From positions 1-47,188 of the forward strand of contig JAHEJJ010000016.1 in assembly GCA_024638915.1 (NCBI GenBank): DNA of 47,188 bases. The letters run 5' to 3'. Below are positions 28,654 to 37,348 of the stretch, piece by piece; position 1 is the first letter of the stretch, and each line of letters begins with the position of its first letter. The stretch is from Robiginitalea sp. (lineage in GTDB: Bacteria > Bacteroidota > Bacteroidia > Flavobacteriales > Flavobacteriaceae). A program made the position numbers and the translations under genes. The notes beneath the pieces were generated by a model. The model searched no databases, was not told the origin of the DNA, and saw only the letters and a list, made by a program, of their open reading frames with translations.

Positions 28654-29999
28654 CTGTAATGAAGTATGTTTTAGGTTTGATGGCCTTAATGGTATTTACG
28701 GCCTGCAGCAAACAACAGTCACCGATCGAGGTGAGTACGGAAGACTACCACAAATCGGTAGACAAGGTTACCGAAATCATGATTCATGATATATTTTCGC
28801 CACCGGTAGCGAGCAGGATCTATGCCTATCCTAATATTGCGGCCTACGAAATACTGGCCCAACAGAACAACGAATATATTTCCCTTGCCGGTCAGGTAGA
28901 AGGTTTGACTTCTATACCCGAAGCAGGAGCAAGTGATATTAATTACCCATTAGCGGCCCTGATAGCCTATATGGATGTGAGTCGAAGGCTAATATTTTCC
29001 GAGGAATCGATGACGATATATCGCGATAGCCTTTACCAGCAATGGACCAATACCAATGAAACAGAGTTTATGGCTTCAAAGGAATATGCCTTAAAAGTGG
29101 CAGAACATATTGCAGCCTGGATGGATGGGGACAATTACAAACAGACCCGGACCATGCCTAAATTTACTGTCGATATAGAAGATCCATCGAGATGGCAACC
29201 TACACCTCCCGCCTATATGGATGGTATCGAACCGCATTGGAATAAGATCCGGCCGTTTGTAATCGATTCTGCAGAACAGTTCAGGCCAACTCCTCCTCCT
29301 CCCTTCTCAATGGCAGAAGATTCTGATTTTTATAAGGAGCTAAAAGAAGTATACGACATAAGCCAGAAGATCACGGCAGAAGGTGATGAATCAGAAGAAA
29401 TTGCTATCGCCCAGTTCTGGGATTGCAATCCTTATGTTTCGGTTACGCGTGGTCACCTGATGTTCGCTACAAAAAAGATCACTCCCGGTGCCCATTGGAT
29501 TGGGATTGTAAAAATTGCCTGCAGGCAAAATAAGAGCGATTTCAACCATATGGTATATGCTTATACCAAGACCTCCATAGCCATAGCCGATGCCTTTATA
29601 AGTTGTTGGGATGAAAAATACCGATCGAGTTTGATAAGGCCGGAAACCCTTATTAACGAGCATATTGACGAGAATTGGAAACCGGTGCTGCAGACACCAC
29701 CCTTCCCGGAGTATACCAGTGGCCATAGTGTTGTCTCCGGTGCTGCCTCGACCGCGCTTACCAGCATATTTGGTGCAGACTTCGCCTTTGCAGATGATAC
29801 AGAATTGCCCTATGGTCTTCCCGTGAGGAATTTTGATTCCTTTAATCAGGCCGCAAATGAAGCCGCCATAAGCCGAATGTATGGTGGAATCCACTACAGA
29901 AAAGCGGTGGATATAGGTCTTCAGCAGGGGCGTAGTTTGGGGCAATTTGTGCTCGAGAATCTATCTATGGTTAAAGATGAGAACTTAACTTTCAATTGA
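28650..29999 (+). CDS. Vanadium-dependent haloperoxidase-family lipoprotein (PAP2 superfamily)
   Basis: Exported lipoprotein of 449 residues (lipobox FTAC, Cys19). The C-terminal half has all residues that form the vanadate site in vanadium chloroperoxidase, with the same spacing: Lys323 and Arg330 (seven apart), Ser357-Gly358-His359 in PEYTSGHS, and Arg409 and His415 (six apart) in SRMYGGIHYRKAVD. The same residues serve phosphate in PAP2 acid phosphatases, so oxidation of halides versus phosphatase action cannot be settled from sequence. The length and the large N-terminal helical part fit the haloperoxidase side. An alternative ATG three codons later (28659) is equally possible. Confidence 0.82.
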   Translation: MTVMKYVLGLMALMVFTACSKQQSPIEVSTEDYHKSVDKVTEIMIHDIFSPPVASRIYAYPNIAAYEILAQQNNEYISLAGQVEGLTSIPEAGASDINYPLAALIAYMDVSRRLIFSEESMTIYRDSLYQQWTNTNETEFMASKEYALKVAEHIAAWMDGDNYKQTRTMPKFTVDIEDPSRWQPTPPAYMDGIEPHWNKIRPFVIDSAEQFRPTPPPPFSMAEDSDFYKELKEVYDISQKITAEGDESEEIAIAQFWDCNPYVSVTRGHLMFATKKITPGAHWIGIVKIACRQNKSDFNHMVYAYTKTSIAIADAFISCWDEKYRSSLIRPETLINEHIDENWKPVLQTPPFPEYTSGHSVVSGAASTALTSIFGADFAFADDTELPYGLPVRNFDSFNQAANEAAISRMYGGIHYRKAVDIGLQQGRSLGQFVLENLSMVKDENLTFN

Positions 30000-30003
30000 T
30001 TTT

Positions 30004-30906
30004 ATGAAAAAGAAAGTATTGGTATCCCTTGGCATCCTTATTATAGCTGGGATAGTCTGGTACCTGTTTATCAAACCTTATGACTACCTGGTGAACTTCA
30101 AAGCAGATTCTTATCCGGGCATCGTAAACCAAACCATAAAATTTTGGAATGCAGAGCTCGATAGTTCAAAGATTACAGAATCAAAAGATCTTCGCCATGT
30201 GACACAAATATTAAAATTTAATGATTCTGTTCATAGCTATGAATGGAAAATAAAGCCAATTAACGATTCGACTTCTAAGGTTAAGGTCTACGCGAAAGAC
30301 CTCAACCATAGCCTGGCGAACAAACTCTCAGTTCCCTTTAAGGACACGGATTTTGAAAAGCGCACTCGAAAATCCCTGCTCAATTTTCTCGAAATACTCA
30401 ATGAACACCTCGATAATATCAAAGTTACCATTGAAGGGGAATCTGAGACAAGATCTACCTTTTGCGCGTGCACTACAAATACCACGAGCCAATTCAATAA
30501 AGCCATGGGCATGATGAAAGACTACCCGCTGTTAAATGCTGTATTGCTCGACAATGGCGTAGAACTCAACGGCCCCCCTATTCTTGAAGTTTTGGAATGG
30601 AACAGGGAAACAGATATTCTAAAGTTCAATTTTTGCTATCCCATCATCAAATCGGTTATCCTGCCCAAACATCCTGAACTGCACTACAAACAATTGCATT
30701 CTAAAAGGGCTATCAAAGCGGTATATAATGGGAATTATATTACTTCCGACCGTGCCTGGTACGCCTTGCTCAATTATGCCAAGAAAAAGGGTTTGGAGGT
30801 AGATGGTTTACCGATCGAAATCTTTTACAACAATCCGAATTTAGGGGGAAACGCTATTAATTGGAAAGCTGAGGTCTTCTTGCCTATCAAAGAAGCAAAT
30901 GAATAA
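30004..30906 (+). CDS. Membrane-anchored protein with GyrI-like effector-binding domain
   Basis: A 300-residue protein with one N-terminal transmembrane anchor (KVLVSLGILIIAGIVWYLFI). Residues about 28-130 look like a SRPBCC/polyketide-cyclase-type fold (NFKADSYPGIVNQTIKFWN...), and residues about 145-295 resemble the GyrI/AraC effector-binding domain (HSKRAIKAVYNGNYITSDRAWYALLNYAKKKGLEVDGLPIEIFYNNP). Such domains bind small hydrophobic or cationic ligands. The domain calls are pattern-based and moderate. It lies 4 bases after the haloperoxidase-like gene and overlaps the next by 8 bases, so it belongs to the operon; its periplasmic ligand is unknown. Confidence 0.7.
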   Translation: MKKKVLVSLGILIIAGIVWYLFIKPYDYLVNFKADSYPGIVNQTIKFWNAELDSSKITESKDLRHVTQILKFNDSVHSYEWKIKPINDSTSKVKVYAKDLNHSLANKLSVPFKDTDFEKRTRKSLLNFLEILNEHLDNIKVTIEGESETRSTFCACTTNTTSQFNKAMGMMKDYPLLNAVLLDNGVELNGPPILEVLEWNRETDILKFNFCYPIIKSVILPKHPELHYKQLHSKRAIKAVYNGNYITSDRAWYALLNYAKKKGLEVDGLPIEIFYNNPNLGGNAINWKAEVFLPIKEANE

Positions 30907-31750
30907 ATGTAGCATTATACTGGGTCTCCTGCTCTGTATGGGTTGTTCTAATTATGGACAACTCAGCTATGTCGCTAAACTTCCCAAAAAGCTGGATGAG
31001 AATTCCGGAATGGTCCATATCAGCGATAGTACCATATGGATGATCAACGACAGTGGTGGTGCCGATAAGATCTACCAGGTTAACTTCAAAGGAGAACTCC
31101 TTAAAGAATTTATAGTCGATAATGCCAAAAACAAAGACTGGGAAGACCTTGCTGTAGACAAGGGCGGCAATGTCTATATTGCAGATACGGGCAACAATAG
31201 CAATCGAAGGAAAAATCTCGTGATCTATAAAATTCCGAATCCCGAGATCGAGAAAGGAAAAAAAATCGAAGCACAAAAGATAGAACTGAGCTTCCCTGAA
31301 CAAAAAAAGTTCCCTCCTAAAAAAAAGAATTTAAAATTCGATACGGAAGCGATTTTCAACAATATGGGCAACCTTTATCTCATCACCAAAAACAGGGCAC
31401 ATCCTTTCGACGGAGAAGCTCTTATCTATAAGGTCCCGGCAATGAAAGGCAGACATAAAGCCCAACTGATAGGTAGTTTTACGCCTTGCAAAGAATACGC
31501 GACCTGTCGTATTACCTCGGCTGATATTTCTCCTGATGGGGAAAAAATTGTTTTACTGAGTTATGGGAAACTTTGGGTGTTTACAGAATTCACTGAAGAT
31601 AACTTTACCCGGGGCAAGCTCAGATTTATAGATCTGGAGGCTACTACTCAGCTTGAATCGGTATGTTTTCTAAACGATACCACATTATTACTTTCCGATG
31701 AGCAGAATGTCGGTACCGGCAGGAATTTGTATACTTATCATTTGGATTGA
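30899..31750 (+). CDS. Beta-propeller lipoprotein
   Basis: A 283-residue exported protein with signal LLLCMGC (Cys16 as likely lipid site). The rest shows repeated beta-strand blades (IWMINDSGGADKIYQVNFKGELLKEF, DLAVDKGGNVYIADTGNNSN, ITSADISPDGEKIVLLSYGKLWVF), typical of NHL/SdiA-regulated-type propellers. No catalytic motif is visible. It closes the five-gene operon, overlapping the previous gene by 8 bases. The following 144 bases contain a small hairpin and heptamer repeats but no clear T-tract terminator. Confidence 0.75.
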   Translation: MNKCSIILGLLLCMGCSNYGQLSYVAKLPKKLDENSGMVHISDSTIWMINDSGGADKIYQVNFKGELLKEFIVDNAKNKDWEDLAVDKGGNVYIADTGNNSNRRKNLVIYKIPNPEIEKGKKIEAQKIELSFPEQKKFPPKKKNLKFDTEAIFNNMGNLYLITKNRAHPFDGEALIYKVPAMKGRHKAQLIGSFTPCKEYATCRITSADISPDGEKIVLLSYGKLWVFTEFTEDNFTRGKLRFIDLEATTQLESVCFLNDTTLLLSDEQNVGTGRNLYTYHLD

Positions 31751-31820
31751 GTTCTTAATTCAAGCTCGATCACTAACTAAGCCTCAACGGTCCGCTGTCA
31801 ATAAATGAGTTTATAATAAT

Positions 31821-31841
31821 TGTGCGTCGTCTACACGCACA
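31821..31841. other. Small perfect hairpin between convergent genes
   Basis: TGTGCGT and ACGCACA form a 7-bp stem with loop CGTCTAC between the convergent propeller and DUF3604 genes. There is no T-run, so it is only a weak terminator candidate; it may protect 3' ends. Confidence 0.35.
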
Positions 31842-31857
31842 CCTAAGCCTTTGTTTC

Positions 31858-31890
31858 CCGTCAACTGTTCACCGTCCACCGTCAACCGTT
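31858..31890 (-). repeat. Heptamer repeat array A (about 4.5 units)
   Basis: Reads ACCGTCC/ACCGTCA-type units on the plus strand, that is GGTTGAC, GGTGGAC on the minus strand. It starts 4 bases after the stop codon of the DUF3604 gene at 31895 and runs in that gene's direction. Units are degenerate. It is the leftmost member of the dispersed family at 34004, 34087, 38795, 40042 and 40593. Confidence 0.75.
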
Positions 31891-31894
31891 TTAA

Positions 31895-33898
31895 TTAATT
31901 AGGTGTATACCAAATCGGACTTGTATAAGCACGTTCCTGTTGACTGGTAGGAGCTCCCTCCGGGATAGGTACTTCAAAACGGAATGCGTCGTAGAGATAC
32001 CAAGGAGGTGTAGGTATTTCGAGCACACGTGCGTAATAGAAAGCACGCTCATTTGAATCAAAATCCGGATCGGTCCAAATAGCAGCTAGTTCAGAGGCCC
32101 CGATTGTATTGGTCCAACTGGCTGTAGCCACATCTACCGTATTCCCTACCGGCGGTAGTTTTCCGTTGCTGTCTAACTTACGATTTCCAGACCACGCTAC
32201 CTCGTAAATCTTCTCATGGGTTTTTCCTTCTTCATCAAGCCAACCTTTGATAATTTGTATCCTGTCTAAGTTACCACCAATAGCATCCCGAATGGCATAA
32301 ACCATAAAACTGGGCGATTTACCATCTGGCGCATTGGTAAGATCACCTCCCATGGGTACGCCTTTCGAATAACCGGCAAATGCGGGTTCCCTGTTTTGCA
32401 CATCTTTTTCAGTAAATTCCCATCCACCAAAAAAACGTATCATCATCCTGGGGCCTGTTGTGGCGTAAACTTCCTTGCGGTGCATGGCATCAAAAATAGA
32501 CTCCCGGGTATTTTCTTTGGCCCAAACACCGGTTATTCCAGCTGCGAGTTGGCTCCACCCCACTATCTCACCATGTTCAGTCTTCATAAAAGGATGGGTC
32601 ATCCGTTCGGGGTTAGGTTCATATCCCGTGTGCTTTCCAAAAAAATTGTTTTCCTCAGTCGTAGTCAGACCGGTATGGCTATCTGTTGCACCCTGCAGTC
32701 CGAATTTATAAGGATTGGTACCCAATCTTTCCTCAATCACCAAACCATTCTTTAATGCCTCCCGGAGATATTCATATTGCAACATCGTATCTACCTTGGC
32801 CTCACTTACATCTAGATTACCAATATCCCATTTGTAATAATCTGCAAACTCATCATTTGGTGATAAGAAAGGATGGGCTTCACCATCTCCTTTTATCTGC
32901 ATTGCTTCATAGGTTCGTTCCCATTTAGCCCTTTGTTCCACATAAAACTTATCCAATTTTCTACCTGTATATTGAGCATCCACAGGAAACATGATGCCAT
33001 TGGATAAATTCCCGTTATGTGCCAGTGTCTGTACGCGTCCACCGGTTTTAGCTTCGTATTCTTCAAGATATTTATAAAGATCCATCGGGTCTGGACTGCC
33101 AATGGGTGGTTGGGTAGTATACGGTACTACCTGTCCGGCCTTATCGGCGCCATCCCTGAAAATCACATTCCGGTGCATATTGCCCCCGTTTACGAGAGAA
33201 GTCCATTCGAATCCAATAAAAGACGTGAAATTTCCGGGGTCATTATACTCTTCTGCCGCAGCGATTACATCATCCCATATGGTTTGATACTTATCTGATC
33301 CTGGAGAGTAATTGCCAATTAGCTCTGGATCCATTTGACCTTGAGAGAAAGTGTTGATTAGATCTAATGTAGCCTCCACAGCCTCCTGACCACCCGCACG
33401 GAAGCCCTTGGACCACCGGGCTCCTTGTTCATATTCCATTACTATAGGATCAGCAGAGAGCAAATCAGTAATAAAACCAAGTCCGTCTGAATGATCGGCT
33501 ACCACCAACCAATCCAAAGGACGCGCCAGCTTTGCTTTCTGTCCGGAAGATGCCATTACTTCCTCACCGCGCGCAAATCTATAGGCATCTCGTACCCCCA
33601 ACCTGTTGCCGAAACCTCCTGCATCCATCGATAGGCCCGTATGCAAGTGGGTTTCCCCCCAGAGCGGCCGACTCGCAAAATCCCGTTCGGCGTAAGGGGA
33701 GTAAGTCTTACCTGTGTACTCTGTGGAAAGCATCTTGCGAATAACCTCATCGGTATGGCTGGTTTCCCCAACTTTTAAGGGTTCCTGAGAACCCATGACT
33801 GCTTCAGAGTCCCTGGAATCAGCTTCCTTCTTTTGCTCACAGGATACAAAAGTTGTCAAGAAGATTAATGCGAAATAAAGGATGGTTTTTGATTTCAT
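31895..33898 (-). CDS. DUF3604 metallohydrolase-like lipoprotein (copy 1)
   Basis: Exported lipoprotein of 667 residues (TTFVSC lipobox, then EQKKEAD, a surface-export-like run). DUF3604 proteins have a PHP-like metal-binding fold; motifs visible are [40 protein letters not shown] and ATDSHTG, which supply His/Asp metal ligands. Substrate is unknown for the family. It is the downstream member of a tandem pair with about two-thirds similar residues by eye; the last 13 codons before the stop region are identical in DNA to its paralogue. The upstream gap of 215 bases carries a large repeat hairpin. Confidence 0.9.
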   Translation of the reverse strand: MKSKTILYFALIFLTTFVSCEQKKEADSRDSEAVMGSQEPLKVGETSHTDEVIRKMLSTEYTGKTYSPYAERDFASRPLWGETHLHTGLSMDAGGFGNRLGVRDAYRFARGEEVMASSGQKAKLARPLDWLVVADHSDGLGFITDLLSADPIVMEYEQGARWSKGFRAGGQEAVEATLDLINTFSQGQMDPELIGNYSPGSDKYQTIWDDVIAAAEEYNDPGNFTSFIGFEWTSLVNGGNMHRNVIFRDGADKAGQVVPYTTQPPIGSPDPMDLYKYLEEYEAKTGGRVQTLAHNGNLSNGIMFPVDAQYTGRKLDKFYVEQRAKWERTYEAMQIKGDGEAHPFLSPNDEFADYYKWDIGNLDVSEAKVDTMLQYEYLREALKNGLVIEERLGTNPYKFGLQGATDSHTGLTTTEENNFFGKHTGYEPNPERMTHPFMKTEHGEIVGWSQLAAGITGVWAKENTRESIFDAMHRKEVYATTGPRMMIRFFGGWEFTEKDVQNREPAFAGYSKGVPMGGDLTNAPDGKSPSFMVYAIRDAIGGNLDRIQIIKGWLDEEGKTHEKIYEVAWSGNRKLDSNGKLPPVGNTVDVATASWTNTIGASELAAIWTDPDFDSNERAFYYARVLEIPTPPWYLYDAFRFEVPIPEGAPTSQQERAYTSPIWYTPN

Positions 33899-34003
33899 AG
33901 TGGTAGTATTGTAAAGCCTAAATTAATCATATTTGCCCTCTTTTACTACACTTATGATAGGATTATTTATGAAGAATTAATGTGGGCTGAGGCTAAGGGT
34001 CTT

Positions 34004-34065
34004 GGTGGACGGTGGACGGTGGACGGTGGACGGCAGATGGTAGACGGTAGACGGTAGACGGTGGA
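34004..34065 (+). repeat. Heptamer repeat array B (8.7 units)
   Basis: Eight in-register 7-mers: four GGTGGAC, one GGCAGAT, three GGTAGAC, then a partial GGTGGA before an A-run. It lies between the two DUF3604 genes and is the complementary partner of the inverted array at 34087-34111. Confidence 0.9.
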
Positions 34066-34111
34066 AAAAAAGTTTCTTACAATAGGACCGTCTACCGTCT
34101 ACCATCTACCG
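34031..34111. repeat. Large inverted repeat formed by arrays B and B'
   Basis: Bases 34031-34055 pair with 34087-34111 over 25 bp with a single mismatch; the variant GAT unit is present at the matching place in both arms. The loop is 31 bases (34056-34086) and includes a run of seven A. It immediately follows the stop of the DUF3604 copy-2 gene, read on the minus strand. No T-run follows on the minus strand. Confidence 0.85.
34087..34111 (-). repeat. Heptamer repeat array B' (inverted, 3.6 units)
   Basis: ACCGTCT, ACCGTCT, ACCATCT, ACCG on the plus strand, starting 2 bases from the TAA of the DUF3604 gene at 34114 and reading GGTAGAT/GGTAGAC in that gene's direction. The sequence ACCGTTTTAA joining array to stop codon is shared with array A. 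Confidence 0.85.
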
Positions 34112-34113
34112 TT

Positions 34114-36042
34114 TTAATAAGGTGTATACCAAATCGGACTTGTATAAGCACGTTCCTGGGTGGTTAAAGGTACCCCCTCAGGTACTTCCACACCCAATCT
34201 AACTTTATCGAACAAGGTCCATCTCGGTGTTGGAATCTCTATTACTCTGGCGTAGTAAAAAGCCCTTTGATTTGGATTAAAATCAGGGTCAGACCACACA
34301 GCAATTAATTCCGGTGTCCCGATATCATTTGTCCAGGTAGCTGTATTGAGATCAACCGTATTGCCCACGGCAGGTAATTTACCATCACTTCCTGGAGTGC
34401 GATCACCTGACCATGTAACATCATAGACTTTTTCATATTCCTTTCCCTTCTTATCGACCCAGCCTTTTATAATTTGTATCCTATCTAAGTTCCCAGAGTA
34501 GGGATCCTTCCGCGCTGCCACCAGAAATGAAGGGGATTTACCACTTGGTGCATTGGTCAGGTCGCCTCCCATGGGCACTCCTTTATAGTAACCAGCATCT
34601 GCAGGTAGCCTGGTCTTGGTATCGGTATCATTAAAGTTCCAACCTCCGAAAAAGCGAACTACCATTCTGGGCCCTGTTGTGCCATACGTCTCCTTTCGCA
34701 TCATGGCATCAAAAAGGGCTTCACGGGTATTTTCTTTGGCCCAAATTCCCTGATATCCGGCCGCAGCTGGCATCCAACCGGAATATTCTCTATCTCCTAC
34801 TTTGGCCATGGGGTGTTCCATTCGTTTCTCATTGGGTTCCATCCCTGAATGTTTGCCAAAGAAATTATCCTCGCCTGCTGTGGAGAGGCCTGTATGGCTA
34901 TCTGTGGCAGCAATCAATCCAAATTTGTATGGATTAATCCCCAGTTTTTGTTCCAGTTTTAATCCAAGCAGCAGTCCACTTCGGGCATATTCATATTTGA
35001 GCATCGCATCGGTTTTCAACTCGCTAAGATCGAGATTTCCCAAAGCCCACGTCTCATAATCGGCAAATTCATCATTAGGAGACAACAAAGGATGCGTTTC
35101 GCCATCCCCTTTGATCTGAGTAGCTTCATAAAGTGGCTCCCAACGAATTCTACTGCTGGCATAGTTCTTATCAATGGCAGTCCCATAGCGATTTGTTGTT
35201 TCTGGAAACATCCAGCCGTTACTCATATTGCCATTATGTGCTATAGCCAGTAGCTTACCACCTGTTTTTAACTCATAATCGGTCATCCATTTCCATAAAT
35301 CCACCGGGTTCGGGCTTCCAAGTGGAGGTACAGTTGTATAGGGTTCTACCATCCTTGCCAGGTTGCCCCCATCGCGATAAACCACTACCCTGTGAAGATT
35401 AAACCCGAGGTCTGTAGAAGTCCATTCATACCCTATAAAGGCGGTAAACTGACCCGGATCGTTATATTTTTCTGCAGCATCCACAGCCACTTTCCATGCA
35501 GATCGATAGGCCTCCGAGCCCGGCAAAGAAGCCAGTGCTTCTGGCATGGTATTTTGAGTGAGGGACTGTATGATCTCCACGGCGGCATTAACTCCTTCCT
35601 GTCCTCCGGCCTGTACCATATCGTACCAGCGACGACCTGTAGGATCTGCAAGCATTGATGGCTCTCCCCCAACTAGGCGAGGAAAGAATCCCATATTATC
35701 GCTATGGTCAGCTACAACCAAAAAATCAAGTGGTCGACCCAACTTAACCATCTGGCCTGTAGAGGATCGGATCTCTTCACCTTTTGCAAAACGATAGGCG
35801 TCCTCGGGTAACAACCTTGCCCCAAAGGCACCTGCATCCATAGACATTCCCGTATGTAAATGGGTTTCACCCCAGAATACTTGTGTCGGGAAATTTCTCC
35901 CGGCATAGGGTGAGTAGTTTTTTTGCTTCGGATAGGCACTTTCCAAAGCGTCATTACTGGGTACAGGATCTTGGGCCAATGTTAGGGGTGCAACAAAAGC
36001 AGTAAGAAGAGCTGCTAACAGATAGGAATTGAACTTTTTCAT
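34114..36042 (-). CDS. DUF3604 metallohydrolase-like exported protein (copy 2)
   Basis: A 642-residue paralogue of the neighbouring DUF3604 protein. It differs in its export signal, which is a cleavable type I peptide ending LTLAQD with no lipobox, so it should be periplasmic or secreted while copy 1 is a lipoprotein. The same motifs occur: [47 protein letters not shown], and a shared C-terminus [12 protein letters not shown]. Biochemical role is not known for the family. It lies 56 bases downstream of the glycine-zipper gene and may share its transcript. Confidence 0.9.
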   Translation of the reverse strand: MKKFNSYLLAALLTAFVAPLTLAQDPVPSNDALESAYPKQKNYSPYAGRNFPTQVFWGETHLHTGMSMDAGAFGARLLPEDAYRFAKGEEIRSSTGQMVKLGRPLDFLVVADHSDNMGFFPRLVGGEPSMLADPTGRRWYDMVQAGGQEGVNAAVEIIQSLTQNTMPEALASLPGSEAYRSAWKVAVDAAEKYNDPGQFTAFIGYEWTSTDLGFNLHRVVVYRDGGNLARMVEPYTTVPPLGSPNPVDLWKWMTDYELKTGGKLLAIAHNGNMSNGWMFPETTNRYGTAIDKNYASSRIRWEPLYEATQIKGDGETHPLLSPNDEFADYETWALGNLDLSELKTDAMLKYEYARSGLLLGLKLEQKLGINPYKFGLIAATDSHTGLSTAGEDNFFGKHSGMEPNEKRMEHPMAKVGDREYSGWMPAAAGYQGIWAKENTREALFDAMMRKETYGTTGPRMVVRFFGGWNFNDTDTKTRLPADAGYYKGVPMGGDLTNAPSGKSPSFLVAARKDPYSGNLDRIQIIKGWVDKKGKEYEKVYDVTWSGDRTPGSDGKLPAVGNTVDLNTATWTNDIGTPELIAVWSDPDFNPNQRAFYYARVIEIPTPRWTLFDKVRLGVEVPEGVPLTTQERAYTSPIWYTPY

Positions 36043-36098
36043 ATTTGATGGAGTTTGATATCTAAATTGTAAATGGCAGGCAATGCAGCCCTATAAAC

Positions 36099-36599
36099 TT
36101 ATTTAACTGTATAACCTTTGGCTTCCATACAAACACCAAAGGCTCGTTTGTAATCATCCAACATTTTCGCCTCAGTAGCAGCAGCGTTCGCATTATTTTG
36201 TTGTTGTTGTTTGGCGTCACCGTATTTTTTGGCTCGACGCCCCCGAATACCGCCCAGAATAGCACCAATGGCGGCACCTTCTCCTGCATCACCTGCTATA
36301 GCCCCTATGGCCGCACCTGCAGCTGCACCACCGGCAGCACCGCGAATAGCCGATCCATCTGCGGAGCGATCCACCTGTGCGGCCTGTACCTGTGTCGGAT
36401 TCATGGGATCATATCCCGTCTGTTGTTTGGCCCAGTTAAAACAGGCCATCTCATCTGCATCTTGTTGAGCCTGGTCTTGTCCTTCAGCAGGAAAAATGAA
36501 AACCCCAATGCTTGATCCAATGGAGGAATTATTTTGGGCTATAGTTTTGATTACAGGTAATAGAAATAATAGTATTAGAATTTGAATATGCTTTTTCAT
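36099..36599 (-). CDS. Glycine-zipper exported protein
   Basis: A 166-residue protein with a signal peptide ending TIAQN. The centre (about residues 85-120) is a Gly/Ala-rich zipper, AIRGAAGGAAAGAAIGAIAGDAG then GAAIGAILGG, able to form membrane-inserting helices as in YMGG/Rcf-type glycine-zipper proteins. A short QQQQ-NN run follows, and two Cys flank the domain (MACFNW, GVCMEA). Function is unknown; an envelope role is likely. It starts 6 bases after the upstream SnoaL-like gene. Confidence 0.75.
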   Translation of the reverse strand: MKKHIQILILLFLLPVIKTIAQNNSSIGSSIGVFIFPAEGQDQAQQDADEMACFNWAKQQTGYDPMNPTQVQAAQVDRSADGSAIRGAAGGAAAGAAIGAIAGDAGEGAAIGAILGGIRGRRAKKYGDAKQQQQNNANAAATEAKMLDDYKRAFGVCMEAKGYTVK

Positions 36600-36605
36600 G
36601 ATCTT

Positions 36606-37103
36606 TTACAAATTGTCTGGGTTAACAAAAACATAGCCGAGTTGTTCCAATACATCAGCTTCATTATAGAAGGTATAGCTCTTGCTTATTTTATCTCCTT
36701 CTATCTTATAAACTGTATTGGCCCATATAGTTACTTTTTCACCGTCTTCCTTATAGGTAATTTCCAACTGGGACCAATTGGAAACCCAGTGTCCCTTGTT
36801 CTCACCGTCAGGAATAGACATTGCCACACTTCGAGAGGACCTATAATCGATCTTTTCGTATAATTCCTCCACATTGTTTTTCCAACTTTCCACAGCTCCT
36901 GATTTATCAATACTATCGTTGGCTGACGGCCCATAGCCCATGTAATCTTCAGCCAGAAAAGAATCCATCAGATCGTGGTCCAGATTTTCTACCGATTCCA
37001 CATATTTCTCTATTAATGCGATATTTCCTGATGCTTTTTGGTTCGCATTTCGACAGCTTCCCAGAAAGCTCAAAATGCCAATAAAAACAATGATTTTCTT
37101 CAT
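36606..37103 (-). CDS. SnoaL/NTF2-like lipoprotein
   Basis: A 165-residue lipoprotein (lipobox LGSC, Cys17). The body has the small alpha+beta cone of the SnoaL-like/NTF2 superfamily: an N-terminal helix with IEKYVESVENLDHDLMDSFLAEDYMGYGPS, followed by strands such as HWVSNWSQLEITY and WANTVYKIEGDKISKSYTFYNE. Members often bind small molecules or are catalytically inactive; no specific activity is indicated. It heads the leftward group with the glycine-zipper gene. Confidence 0.75.
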   Translation of the reverse strand: MKKIIVFIGILSFLGSCRNANQKASGNIALIEKYVESVENLDHDLMDSFLAEDYMGYGPSANDSIDKSGAVESWKNNVEELYEKIDYRSSRSVAMSIPDGENKGHWVSNWSQLEITYKEDGEKVTIWANTVYKIEGDKISKSYTFYNEADVLEQLGYVFVNPDNL

Positions 37104-37348
37104 AATTAAAATATTTGAAGGATTGTACTTTTAAGACTTTTTTCAGTTGAATAAGCCTGGTGTTATAAATTTGTTGAAATATATAAAAATTATCTTGACA
37201 AGTTGTTCAGATCGCTAACAGCAATAAATCGATTCAATAAAACCAATCTTCGTGAAGATATATGATTTTATTTCCAGATGTTGGGATTAGACAATGGTTA
37301 AATGGTTTATTTTAGCGTTGATTTTATGCTCTTCCGAGTAAAACGGCC

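Noticed and set aside
31858-34111. Composite transposon around the DUF3604 gene based on flanking inverted arrays
   Set aside because: No transposase and no target-site duplication visible; arrays are better explained as gene-end elements.
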